From a virus: DNA of 36,480 bases. The stretch's first letter is position 1. Each line of letters starts with the position of its first letter. Location of the stretch: positions 1 through 36,480 of IMG/VR virus record IMGVR_UViG_3300035703_000234. One strand, given 5' to 3'. The position numbers and the translations under genes are program-made. Below are positions 9,585-16,538 of the stretch, in pieces. The notes beneath the pieces were generated by a model, which did no database searches, was not told the origin of the DNA, and worked only from the letters and a program-made list of their open reading frames with translations.

Positions 9585-9979
9585 TAGTTCCCTCGCGCTA
9601 GTGCCTCTTGATACAGAATAGCAACTTCACCTGTTGTATCGAATGGCAACATCTTGGCTAAAGCATCGGACAGTTTTTGCTGTGGTACGTTCATACCTAG
9701 AATCTCAGGGCCTGCACCAGGACCACGTGTAATGCCTGTAGTAATCGGCTCATCTGGTCGTTGTGATGGCGCAAAGAGTGGGGTCACCTCTGGCATAGAG
9801 GTAGATGGGCGACCAATCTTAGGGTCTGCCGCGCCACGAGTTGTAGCAGTAGGTGCGCCAGATATGATTTCTTCCATCTGCTTGCGCTCGCCATACTGTG
9901 TTGATGGTGGCAAATCGTTACGAACAGAGAACTTGCCTGGACCAGCGGCCCCAGCAAGTGGGTTCATTGGCTCTGCCAT
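9584..9979 (-). CDS. Hypothetical Pro/Gly-rich structural-region protein, 131 aa
   Basis: Low-complexity protein rich in Pro, Gly, Ala and Thr, with a short helical C-terminus (LSDALAKMLPFDTTGEVAIL). The start ATG overlaps the stop of the 70-aa gene upstream, and its own stop overlaps the start of the 1622-aa gene, so translation of the three is probably coupled. It is likely disordered and may be a small virion or assembly protein. No family recognised. Confidence 0.65.
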   Translation of the reverse strand: MAEPMNPLAGAAGPGKFSVRNDLPPSTQYGERKQMEEIISGAPTATTRGAADPKIGRPSTSMPEVTPLFAPSQRPDEPITTGITRGPGAGPEILGMNVPQQKLSDALAKMLPFDTTGEVAILYQEALARGN

Positions 9980-10191
9980 TAGTCCTCCATCGTTTCTAAA
10001 TCGTTTGTAAACTGTTCCCAGACAGACTTAATCTTGTTCTGTCGGACCGCGTTATATGTTGCGAGTTCCATTAAATCTTCTGTAAATGCGTGTAGTGATG
10101 ACGCTAAGTTGTGTACCAACCCTGCTGCTACTACTAGGAAATCAGCAGGGGTAACTGAGCGAGGCACATCATCAGTTCCTGGATCGTACAT
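9979..10191 (-). CDS. Hypothetical small helical protein, 70 aa
   Basis: Acidic, mostly helical protein (FLVVAAGLVHNLASSLHAFT in the middle), no transmembrane segment long enough to be certain and no cysteines. It lies between the Lys-rich 44-aa gene and the Pro-rich 131-aa gene in the head operon and its stop overlaps the next start. A head-assembly role is only inferred from position. Confidence 0.6.
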   Translation of the reverse strand: MYDPGTDDVPRSVTPADFLVVAAGLVHNLASSLHAFTEDLMELATYNAVRQNKIKSVWEQFTNDLETMED

Positions 10192-10213
10192 CGCTCAGTC
10201 TCCCTTAAATTAT

Positions 10214-10348
10214 TTAAGCCTTCTTGCCCTTACGTCCTGCAGGTGCATAGCCCATTTCTACCTTGCCGCCTTTTGGCTTAGACATATCCTTCTTGCCTTC
10301 AGTCGGCTTCTGTACTGGAGCCGCTGCACGGCCACCCTTCTTATTCAT
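10214..10348 (-). CDS. Lysine/glycine-rich mini protein, 44 aa
   Basis: Short, strongly basic protein (MNKKGGRAAAPVQKPTEGKK, ending GRKGKKA). The start at 10348 is chosen because AAGGAGGTGGAAA precedes it directly; an upstream in-frame start would overlap the portal gene and has no such site. It follows the portal gene by 19 bp. Basic low-complexity mini proteins beside portals may be DNA-binding virion components; this is inference. Composition resembles the 58-aa Lys-rich protein on the other side of the portal. Confidence 0.6.
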   Translation of the reverse strand: MNKKGGRAAAPVQKPTEGKKDMSKPKGGKVEMGYAPAGRKGKKA

Positions 10349-10367
10349 TTTCCACCTCCTTTGTTTG

Positions 10368-12107
10368 TTAAGCGCCGCCGATTGAGGCGAGCAGTGTTGC
10401 GATATCGGGACGAGTAGCACCAGCAGGGGCTGCGCCGCCAGGGGTTTCTGGAGATGGCTGCGAGGCAGGGGCGGGAGCCGCACCTGCTGGTGACATTTGT
10501 TCTGGGGCCATCATCTCTGGGGCAGGCTGCTCTTCTGGAGCAAATGCCTTCTCTACGATAGTTTCTATCTGGAGGCCCTTTTGCCGCCCTTTGATAACCT
10601 CAGCAATTCTGCCAATGATTTGAGTAGGGTCTTGTCCTTGCGCTGCAAGAGCAGGGATAGCCTGGGCATACTGAGATAAAGCAACACGCAAAGAATCACG
10701 CATCTCTTCAATGTCAACCCGTTGTTCTTCTTGTGTGACATTTAACTCCATAGGTATTTCTCGACGGACATAATCTCGTGAAACGAGTTTGTCGCTACGC
10801 ATCTGGAGAAGTGCGATGATAGCGCGGTTAGGATCCATACCAGACATAATGCCGTAACGGACATCTACGCCGTATTCACCCTTGATATCGCGGGATGGAA
10901 TGTACTTCATTGTGTATGGAGTACCGTCATCTACGCCTTTGATTTCTTTGACCATAGAGCCAAAGACTTTCTCGTCTACCTCAAAGCAGGCAGCAACAAG
11001 ATCAGTAAAGAGACGTGCGAATTGTGCTTGAGCGGAACGAACCTGTGTATCAAATCCAGCCTGAAGCGCTTGGACTCCACGACCTGTGATGATGGACGCA
11101 TCAAGGTTACCGCTGCGTACTTCTGGATAGCGAGCGCCAAGACGAAGTTCGCGCTCTAGAACACCAGACTCTGTAAAGACACCTGGAGGAAGTTCTAGCG
11201 GTACTCGCCTAATTGCTTGGGGATTAGCGGATCGCATAATAGCATCAGGGCCAAGAGCAAGTTCTTGGACATCCTGCGGAATAGCGATAGGCGCTTGGAT
11301 GCTTTTCTCTGCTGCTTGGATCTGCAAGACAGCGAAACGCGCACGTGCCAACTGCACCGCTAGAACATCATCAAACTGGCCTCGTGCTTCGCCATCGATA
11401 GAGGAGCGAACGGCTACACGTGCCAGACACTTGCCAACGGGGTTGGGGGTGTTGGCAAGAATCAAGTTGTTGCGTTCAGGTAGGAAGATTAGATCCTGGT
11501 CCTTGTCGTGATATCGAATCACTGACAGATAAGGACTACCTTGCTGCGTATAATCCCTCTTGAGGATTTGAGAGGCAAACTCTGGGTATTGGGCAGCGAG
11601 GGTCTCTGCATCTGTGGCAAGGACCTGGACGAGTGAAATGGTTCTACCGAATCTGTCGATTTCTGGGTAGACACCAAATGGGTTAAGCAAGCGGATACGA
11701 GGAGAGTTTGTCTCGTAATCCATCTCTACGATTCCTGGAAGCATACCGTAGGTGTTGAACCAGTCAGCACCTGTGTACATCTGAATCTGCAGTTCGCTTG
11801 CTGCTACGTAATAGTTAGCGATGCGAGTGCGGGTATCTGCCGCTTTGCGAGCAGAGTCTGAAACCATATTGGTTGCAGAGCAGTTGAATGAAGGAAGCGG
11901 AGCCATTACCTCAGCAAGGTCGCGGGCAGCGACGTCGATGAAGTTGGCTACGAGAGGCTTTGGATAATCCTCTGAGAACATTGAAGGGTAGACACGAGAG
12001 ATGTCTCCCTGACGTACAGATAGGACATCGCGCATACGTTGATCACGCGCCGCGTACCTAGTCTGTAGACGAGCAGCCTTGGCTGCTACTTCCTTCACTG
12101 ATAACAT
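10368..12107 (-). CDS. Portal protein, 579 aa
   Basis: Dodecameric ring at the packaging vertex through which DNA enters and leaves. Features that suit a portal: helical N-terminus (LSVKEVAAKAARLQTRYAAR), an early VANFIDVAARDLAEVMAPLP segment typical of wing-region starts, a mixed alpha/beta middle with NPFGVYPEIDRFGRTISLVQ, and a long helical stem region with the GVQALQAGFDTQVRSAQ pattern. The last 65 residues are Pro/Ala/Gln-rich and probably disordered. The order terminase, mini protein, portal supports the call. Length is in the usual range for podovirus and siphovirus portals. Confidence 0.85.
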   Translation of the reverse strand: MLSVKEVAAKAARLQTRYAARDQRMRDVLSVRQGDISRVYPSMFSEDYPKPLVANFIDVAARDLAEVMAPLPSFNCSATNMVSDSARKAADTRTRIANYYVAASELQIQMYTGADWFNTYGMLPGIVEMDYETNSPRIRLLNPFGVYPEIDRFGRTISLVQVLATDAETLAAQYPEFASQILKRDYTQQGSPYLSVIRYHDKDQDLIFLPERNNLILANTPNPVGKCLARVAVRSSIDGEARGQFDDVLAVQLARARFAVLQIQAAEKSIQAPIAIPQDVQELALGPDAIMRSANPQAIRRVPLELPPGVFTESGVLERELRLGARYPEVRSGNLDASIITGRGVQALQAGFDTQVRSAQAQFARLFTDLVAACFEVDEKVFGSMVKEIKGVDDGTPYTMKYIPSRDIKGEYGVDVRYGIMSGMDPNRAIIALLQMRSDKLVSRDYVRREIPMELNVTQEEQRVDIEEMRDSLRVALSQYAQAIPALAAQGQDPTQIIGRIAEVIKGRQKGLQIETIVEKAFAPEEQPAPEMMAPEQMSPAGAAPAPASQPSPETPGGAAPAGATRPDIATLLASIGGA

Positions 12108-12112
12108 TTGCC

Positions 12113-12289
12113 CTACTTCTTCTTGGTGGTCTTCTTAGTAACCTTTGGTTTTGCTACCTTTGGCTCAGCCTTTGGCTTTACTTTGCCGTCCATACCACGA
12201 CCAGACCATCCTGGAATCTTTGTGACGTCATTGCCGTATTTCTTGAGAGCGTCGTTGTAAGACATTCCCTTTTTCTTCATACCAGGCAT
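12113..12289 (-). CDS. Lysine-rich mini protein between terminase and portal, 58 aa
   Basis: Starts MPGMKKKGMSYNDALKKYGN and ends in a run of KP/KT repeats (PKVAKPKVTKKTTKKK), giving a strongly basic tail. The AAGGAGAGAAA upstream is a good ribosome site, and the gene fits exactly between the terminase stop and the portal start. The basic tail suggests nucleic-acid binding or a packaged virion protein. It is too short to classify. No separate small terminase gene was found, but this protein has no obvious HTH. Confidence 0.6.
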   Translation of the reverse strand: MPGMKKKGMSYNDALKKYGNDVTKIPGWSGRGMDGKVKPKAEPKVAKPKVTKKTTKKK

Positions 12290-12298
12290 TTTCTCTCC

Positions 12299-14161
12299 TT
12301 AGATGAACTGCTGTTCCTTCTGTTCGAATAGATCATCTAGGTTGACGACTACTCGCTTGGCTCGTTCGGCTCTACTTAAAAATGGATTCTTCATATGGTG
12401 GACATTGTGTTGTCCGTTGTTTATGATCTCTCTAGCACGAATCTCACAGAACCAGAGGGCCATCACCATATCGGTCTTACCTTTGGTCGTCGGGGACCAA
12501 GTAATCAACTGCTCTATGAGCGCTTTGATATTTTCTGTTTGATCCGAAGGAAGATGGATAAGATTATCTCGATGGTGCTTACCATCGCTCTGCTTCGTTC
12601 CAAACAATGTGGACATACTGGCGACACCGAAGCCTGCGTCCCACTTGTTGTTTCCTGTGTGGTGTTCACGGAGTATCACACCTCGCGTTGCTAGATATTG
12701 GCGGATGCCTTCGTCCTGCGTTAAGAAGGACTGGAAGGCGTTACGCTCTACAACCCATTCACTGGGCTTATAGGCGTCTGTCCACTCGAACATCAACTGG
12801 CGGATCTGAGCAGGTGTTGGTCCTGTGATCTTGACGGCATCAACGATCCAACGCTTATGCGTGGCTCTGTCGATTGCGTAGCAGACCGCTGCGGTATCTC
12901 CCACCATCGCGGGGTCAAGGCCGCATACGTAGTGGAAACCTTGAGTTGTTTTTGGATGGCCTGGGTATCCTGGATTAAGCGCACCAGACTTTCGCATACC
13001 ATCAATAGAGCCTTTGACACATACAGGATCAAAGATAGCGTCATCAGAAATATCTTGCTGCTGGTAGACCAAGGCCCAAGTGGAAGCGTCCATAGCCTGT
13101 CGCTCGCTAGAGAGGTGACGACCATTCCATCGGGGATAGAGACCATCCTCGGTCTTGTCACTCTCCTCTTGTCCATCAAAGGGTTGATCTGAATAGGGCC
13201 AGAGTGTGACCCACTTCTCAGGGTCTTCGTGTGCCTCTAGAAGCGCTGGCATCGCTAGATAGGTCCAAGGAACGAGACCACCAGGGTATCTATCTGGGTT
13301 ACGTAATTCTCGATAGAGGTCTACGGAAGCAACTCGCGTACCAACGACAACGAGTTTACCTGTTGGGTTAAGACGGGATCTGACGTCCTGGGTGAGCCAC
13401 TTGATCTGACGCTCAAAGTCATTGGCGTTACTTAGGGTCACTGCGTCATCTATGATAATCATATCTGCACGCTTACCGTAGATCTGACCGCCGATACCAA
13501 CGGCTTCGATGTTAGGGTCCTTTTCAGAGGACTCGCGGAGTTCTTCTCCGAAGGTAACACGGGTAGCCTGCCAGGAGGCAGACTTGGTATTAAAGCCTAC
13601 ACCCGCTGCGTATGCCTGCTGGAGGTCTTCATACATCGGGTGGGTAAGACGCTGCTTGATAGCATAGAGGAAGTCTGCTGCCAAGCGCTGGGTCTGAGAA
13701 ACAATGAGAACTCTAAAGTTCGGGTTATTGACGATCTTGTAGGTGACGTAATCTACAGTCACGGTCATCGACTTGGCGTGGTTCGGCGGGATGTTGATCA
13801 GGATGCGGTTGTTTGCCGTACCCCGCTCAAAGCGCATCGACGGGTGTAGCCAGGAAGGGTCATTACCTTCGATGACGTCTATTAAGTTCTTCTGGTGGGC
13901 AAAGGTCTTGGAGTGGAGGAACCGTTTGCGCCAGGCCACAAAGTCGAGGTCGTGGGCTTCATCTTCTGTAAACTTCTTGGAGATCGCACCTAGCCTCGTT
14001 CTATCTGCTAGGGACTTGAAGTGGGGGTCGGATCTCCTGTAGTACTCCCAGGTCTTGACAGACTTGCCTGCTACAGAGCAGGCTTGTTCTACTGTCATTC
14101 CTTCCGCCAGGCATTGAAGGATGACCTTCTTTGCTAAATCAGCGGCTTGTTTGTCTGACAT
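12299..14161 (-). CDS. terL: Terminase large subunit with N-terminal HTH, 620 aa
   Basis: ATP-driven packaging motor and nuclease. Residues about 10-50 form a helix-turn-helix-like segment (MTVEQACSVAGKSVKTWEYY) resembling small-terminase DNA-binding domains. The ATPase follows: Walker A-like PPNHAKS (125-131, with Ala where Gly is usual), Walker B MIIIDD (234-239), coupling motif VVVGTR (271-276). The RNase H-like nuclease has GLDPAM (D416), VVERN (E472) and KTDMVMALW (D564), the expected acidic triad. It is the first gene of the leftward late block; the 740-bp control region lies upstream. No separate small terminase gene was seen, so the HTH may replace it (inference). Confidence 0.92.
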   Translation of the reverse strand: MSDKQAADLAKKVILQCLAEGMTVEQACSVAGKSVKTWEYYRRSDPHFKSLADRTRLGAISKKFTEDEAHDLDFVAWRKRFLHSKTFAHQKNLIDVIEGNDPSWLHPSMRFERGTANNRILINIPPNHAKSMTVTVDYVTYKIVNNPNFRVLIVSQTQRLAADFLYAIKQRLTHPMYEDLQQAYAAGVGFNTKSASWQATRVTFGEELRESSEKDPNIEAVGIGGQIYGKRADMIIIDDAVTLSNANDFERQIKWLTQDVRSRLNPTGKLVVVGTRVASVDLYRELRNPDRYPGGLVPWTYLAMPALLEAHEDPEKWVTLWPYSDQPFDGQEESDKTEDGLYPRWNGRHLSSERQAMDASTWALVYQQQDISDDAIFDPVCVKGSIDGMRKSGALNPGYPGHPKTTQGFHYVCGLDPAMVGDTAAVCYAIDRATHKRWIVDAVKITGPTPAQIRQLMFEWTDAYKPSEWVVERNAFQSFLTQDEGIRQYLATRGVILREHHTGNNKWDAGFGVASMSTLFGTKQSDGKHHRDNLIHLPSDQTENIKALIEQLITWSPTTKGKTDMVMALWFCEIRAREIINNGQHNVHHMKNPFLSRAERAKRVVVNLDDLFEQKEQQFI

Positions 14162-14312
14162 CAGGCTCCGAAATCTATTTGGGTAGTTGATACACTACAC
14201 CCCACTAAATGCACCGCTAGGTGCTTGAAAGCACCCGAGGCGACCACAGGAGCCGAGGGGTAAATACTGTTGGTCATAGGCCCCTGAAGCGCCAGCGAGA
14301 AGGGGCCGTAAC

Positions 14313-14346
14313 GGGAGAGAAACTAGGGCTATTCCGTTTCTCTCCC
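14313..14346. promoter_or_regulatory. 11-bp perfect stem-loop upstream of terminase
   Basis: GGGAGAGAAAC (14313-14323) is exactly complementary to GTTTCTCTCCC (14336-14346), with a 12-nt loop. No T-run follows on either strand, so it is not a standard terminator. It lies in the probable leader of the leftward late transcript and could control terminase translation, RNA stability, or bind a regulator. Confidence 0.5.
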
Positions 14347-14365
14347 TCTAACTACTATAAGGCAG

Positions 14366-14404
14366 AAAAAAATAGTGATTTCCCGCTTGTGTGGCGGAAA
14401 TCAC
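14366..14404 (-). terminator. Leftward intrinsic terminator before the late operon
   Basis: GTGATTTCC (14375-14383) pairs with GGAAATCAC (14396-14404), with possible further GC pairs inside after a one-base bulge. Read leftward, the stem is followed by a run of seven T (complement of A at 14366-14372). This would stop leftward transcription about 200 bp before the terminase. Late transcription must start left of it, read through it by antitermination, or the element only shields the late genes from antisense transcripts of the replication block. Confidence 0.6.
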
Positions 14405-14415
14405 ATAATATCACA

Positions 14416-14444
14416 GAATTGTTATGGATTAATATATACAATTC
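14416..14444. repeat. AT-rich inverted repeat, possible origin or operator
   Basis: GAATTGT (14416-14422) and ACAATTC (14438-14444) are a perfect 7-bp inverted repeat separated by 15 bp of almost pure A/T (tatggattaatatat). It lies in the most AT-rich stretch I can see in the window. Such a layout suits a dimeric regulator site or a DNA-unwinding element. There is no direct evidence for either. Confidence 0.4.
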
Positions 14445-14530
14445 GGACAAAACTGTTACTTTAGTGGAGATATTTATTTGGGGAGTACATATACAGTACC
14501 GCGCATACTTAACAGGGCGGGTCTGTTTCG

Positions 14531-14561
14531 GCTCCGTCGCCTATGCCGTCCGCTCCGTCGC
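14531..14561. repeat. 10-bp direct repeat GCTCCGTCGC spaced by 21 bp
   Basis: GCTCCGTCGC occurs at 14531-14540 and again at 14552-14561, a start-to-start distance of 21 bp, close to two helical turns. This spacing puts both copies on the same DNA face, as expected for cooperative protein binding or short iterons. Two copies could arise by chance in a GC-rich stretch. Confidence 0.35.
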
Positions 14562-14798
14562 TGTCTGTTGCCTGCTGTTGGTAAGTGTTCGGGGGCTTGC
14601 TCCCCCGTCGGCGCCCCCTCAACTACTACCACCAAAAGTTAAAACCCCTTAACCCGATGAGATACACCACGCCACGCGACACCACCAGACCGCGCCACTC
14701 TCTCGCCCCTCGCGGTCTGCCATAGTTCATCGGGCTAATGACTCTCGCCCCATCGATGGTCTTCTATCCCTCACCCCTGCCAGGTAGGAATCCGCAGC

Positions 14799-14827
14799 TT
14801 GAAAAGATCTTAAAGAAAGTTTCTAAA
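14799..14827 (+). promoter_or_regulatory. Early promoter, sigma70-like
   Basis: TTGAAA (14799-14804), a 17-bp spacer, and TCTAAA (14822-14827) give a 5/6 and 4/6 match to the vegetative consensus at ideal spacing, about 75 bp before the first early gene. A hairpin (14870-14888) lies in the resulting leader. This is the best promoter by eye in the window and would let the host holoenzyme start the early operon. Confidence 0.55.
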
Positions 14828-14869
14828 TAGAGTAGACAGGTAGGATGTCTCTCTGTTATTCTCCACCTA

Positions 14870-14888
14870 TTGACGGAAACGCCGTCAA
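14870..14888 (+). promoter_or_regulatory. Leader hairpin of the early operon
   Basis: TTGACGG (14870-14876) pairs with CCGTCAA (14882-14888) around AAACG, three bases before the AAGGGGCT ribosome site of the first early gene. It could shape translation of that gene or stabilise the 5' end of the mRNA. TTGACGG also resembles a -35 hexamer, but no -10 follows at the right distance. Confidence 0.4.
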
Positions 14889-14903
14889 TGTAAGGGGCTA
14901 AAG

Positions 14904-15281
14904 ATGAACACCATCAATATGAATGAACTAACAAGAGTCCTTAATGCTAAAGGGATTCCTGCCACTTATCAGATGTCTGGTGGTGGTTGTGGCACTATCT
15001 ACGCAGGACGCATTGACCGCGACGGATACTATGAATGTGCCGTAGGTCCTTCCGTCTTCTATACGGGCGAGGCGGTAATCGGTGACCTTTGCTATTCCAA
15101 AGACGGAGAAGAGGGAGAAATTTACTACGTCAAAGAGGGGCAGACTGTCTCTGAAATTGCGGAAGAGATAGAGTCAATGTTCTTTGCTTTTGGTTGTGGG
15201 CTGTGTGGCGGAATCTATACCGCTAAGGACGCAGACTACGCAGGAGAACATCAAGCGACAAAGTGTGAGGGGGCGAACTAA
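14904..15281 (+). CDS. Hypothetical early protein, 125 aa
   Basis: First gene after the early promoter, with AAGGGGCT upstream. Acidic protein with Gly/Cys-containing segments (MSGGGCGTIYAGRIDRDGYY, later FAFGCGLCGGIYTAKDADY). The CGLC pattern near the end may be a partial metal site. The C-terminal stop overlaps the next start (TAATG). I do not recognise a family. First-expressed phage genes often act against host processes, but no function can be assigned. Confidence 0.75.
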   Translation: MNTINMNELTRVLNAKGIPATYQMSGGGCGTIYAGRIDRDGYYECAVGPSVFYTGEAVIGDLCYSKDGEEGEIYYVKEGQTVSEIAEEIESMFFAFGCGLCGGIYTAKDADYAGEHQATKCEGAN

Positions 15282-15394
15282 TGTCTAAATGCGGAAAGTG
15301 TAAGAAATCCGCGCCCTATGTTCACGCGGTAATGCGTGAGGGCGTGAGGGTGGAACTGTGCGCCGATTGCTACTACGGGAAAGAGGGGAACTGA
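15281..15394 (+). CDS. Mini zinc-ribbon-like protein, 37 aa
   Basis: MSKCGKCKKSAPYVHAVMRE then a VELCADCYY segment: two CxxC pairs about 25 residues apart, the layout of a single zinc ribbon. The start overlaps the previous stop as TAATG and its stop overlaps the next start as ATGA, so it sits in a translationally coupled chain. Probably a small DNA, RNA or protein-binding module; no family assigned. Confidence 0.65.
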   Translation: MSKCGKCKKSAPYVHAVMREGVRVELCADCYYGKEGN

Positions 15395-15639
15395 TGAAAC
15401 TAATCAAAGATGAGATGAGCGCGTGGGAGACCTACCGCGTGGCGGACTTCCCTTTATGGGGGATAGAGAAAGTAGACAGGGGGGCGTGGTATATCTTCCG
15501 CCAATGGGGGGGAGAGAGAATCTACTTCCGCCAATGGAGCGACGCATATGGAAGAGGGGTAAGCAAAAGCCTTGCCCTATCTACGCTAAAAGAAGAGATT
15601 AAAAAGCATAGAGAGTCAATTATTGAGGCGAAAGGATAG
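15394..15639 (+). CDS. Hypothetical early protein, 81 aa
   Basis: Starts at the ATG that overlaps the previous stop (ATGA); a longer GTG start at 15358 is rejected because it would lie inside the mini zinc-ribbon gene. Residues 20-50 are rich in aromatics (WGIEKVDRGAWYIFRQWGGE) and contain the repeated FRQW motif, followed by a helical basic C-terminus. It looks like a small alpha/beta domain. No family recognised. Confidence 0.6.
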   Translation: MKLIKDEMSAWETYRVADFPLWGIEKVDRGAWYIFRQWGGERIYFRQWSDAYGRGVSKSLALSTLKEEIKKHRESIIEAKG

Positions 15640-15648
15640 GGGGAGACT

Positions 15649-15783
15649 ATGGAAACACTAAAAGATCTTTTGGCGTGGCATATCGAGCAGGCAAACGAAC
15701 TAGAGGGAGAAGAGGGCGAGGGGGCGAATCTGCAGCTACATCGCCAGGCGGTGGCGATTCTAAGGGAAATTAGCAGGGCGTAG
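15649..15783 (+). CDS. Acidic helical mini protein, 44 aa
   Basis: METLKDLLAWHIEQANELEG followed by EEGEGANLQLHRQAVAILRE: two amphipathic helices joined by an acidic turn. TAGGGGGAGA precedes the start by a good distance. The only gene before the 15791-15824 hairpin. Function unknown. Confidence 0.55.
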   Translation: METLKDLLAWHIEQANELEGEEGEGANLQLHRQAVAILREISRA

Positions 15784-15790
15784 GTCTTGC

Positions 15791-15824
15791 CTATCGTTAA
15801 GGGGTAGGATACCCTTAGCGGTAG
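15791..15824 (+). promoter_or_regulatory. 13-bp stem-loop inside the early operon
   Basis: CTATCGTTAAGGG (15791-15803) pairs with CCCTTAGCGGTAG (15812-15824), with two G-U wobbles and an 8-nt loop. No T-run follows, so it is more likely an RNA stability or processing element than a terminator. It fills most of the 91-bp gap between two early genes, a rare gap in an otherwise overlapping gene chain. Confidence 0.5.
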
Positions 15825-15874
15825 GGAGGGCGTAGGCTTTCCACTAACTACAAACAAAAGAGAAGGGGCTAACA

Positions 15875-16240
15875 ATGGCAACGACAACAATGAGCAAGAA
15901 AGCGCAAAAGATGGAGGAGAGGGAGAACGCTATCGCTTACCTCCGCGAGATACTAAAGAACGAGGAGAGACCGCGACTCTATACAATTCTAAGGAAGGTC
16001 TCATCGTCGGGAATGTCTCGCCAGATATCGGTGAAGTTTGCAAAAGATGGGGAGGTGTTTGACCTTACCTACTCAGTGGCGAAGGCTTTAGAGTGGCCAC
16101 TCGTTGAGGGATTCAATCGTGCTATCAAGGTACACGGCGCAGGGATGGATATGGGTTTTCACCTTGTCTATACCCTTTCCGCCGTGCTTTATGGCTATGA
16201 GGAACGCGGAGCCTATCGAATCCGCCAAGAATGGATGTAG
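15875..16240 (+). CDS. Conserved phage protein of unknown function, 121 aa
   Basis: Start preceded by GAAGGGGCT. The core TILRKVSSSGMSRQISVKFA, then a YSVAKALEW segment and AGMDMGFHLVYTLSAVLYGY are motifs I recognise from many uncharacterised phage and prophage proteins, often read as small enzymes or regulators but with no proven role known to me. The protein is alpha/beta in appearance and complete. It lies between two RNA hairpins in the early operon and may be translated as its own unit. Confidence 0.75.
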   Translation: MATTTMSKKAQKMEERENAIAYLREILKNEERPRLYTILRKVSSSGMSRQISVKFAKDGEVFDLTYSVAKALEWPLVEGFNRAIKVHGAGMDMGFHLVYTLSAVLYGYEERGAYRIRQEWM

Positions 16241-16255
16241 GTTAGCCCCTGCCTG

Positions 16256-16279
16256 CCCTCCATCCGCAAGGGTGGAGGG
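16256..16279 (+). promoter_or_regulatory. 10-bp stem with GCAA tetraloop inside the early operon
   Basis: CCCTCCATCC (16256-16265) pairs with GGGTGGAGGG (16270-16279) around GCAA, a GNRA tetraloop that gives unusual RNA stability. No T-run follows. It lies in the 91-bp gap after the 121-aa gene, in the same position as the hairpin before that gene, so the gene is flanked by two stable RNA hairpins. Confidence 0.5.
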
Positions 16280-16331
16280 TGGAGAGGGTCTAAACGAGAC
16301 ACCTCTAAAGCCTCTTAGGAGGGGGCTAGTT

Positions 16332-16538
16332 ATGGACAATGAAAAGAGAATCCGTCAGTATCGGGCGGAGGTAATGCTAGACCTCAGACGCCAATTAGAT
16401 TGGATAATGAAGGCGATAGTTATGGACGACCAGGAGTGGCTCGATATCTATGCCGATCAGTTTGCAGCTAGTGCGCTCAACCTGCGGAGCGATGTGATGA
16501 ACGAGAGTCTCGGTCTAGAGGGAGAGGTGAAGGCGTGA
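16332..16538 (+). CDS. Hypothetical helical early protein, 68 aa
   Basis: Start at 16332 after GGAGGGGGCTAG; the longer upstream start would overlap the 121-aa gene heavily and is rejected. The protein is helical and acidic with Trp residues (DLRRQLDWIMKAIVMDDQEW). Its stop overlaps the GTG start of the next gene. No family recognised. Confidence 0.6.
   Translation: MDNEKRIRQYRAEVMLDLRRQLDWIMKAIVMDDQEWLDIYADQFAASALNLRSDVMNESLGLEGEVKA

Larger units (their letters stand above)
14162..14903. other. 740-bp intergenic control region between divergent late and early blocks
   Basis: I accept no gene here. One rightward frame at 14221-14652 is open but has no ribosome site and an implausible composition. 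The region holds hairpins at 14220-14235 (GGTGCT-TGAA-AGCACC), 14313-14346, 14366-14404 and 14590-14607 (CGGGGG-CTTGCT-CCCCCG), an AT-rich stretch at about 14350-14500, an inverted repeat at 14416-14444, a direct repeat at 14531-14561, and an early promoter at 14799-14827. It is the longest gene-free stretch of the window and the best candidate for an origin and/or early-late switch. Confidence 0.7.

Noticed and set aside
14221-14652. Rightward 143-codon open frame in the control region
   Set aside because: No ribosome site, odd composition, crosses several hairpins and an AT-rich stretch; no protein-like pattern.
15358-15394. Upstream GTG start for the 81-aa early protein
   Set aside because: Would lie inside the mini zinc-ribbon gene; ATG at 15394 overlaps the previous stop as its neighbours do.
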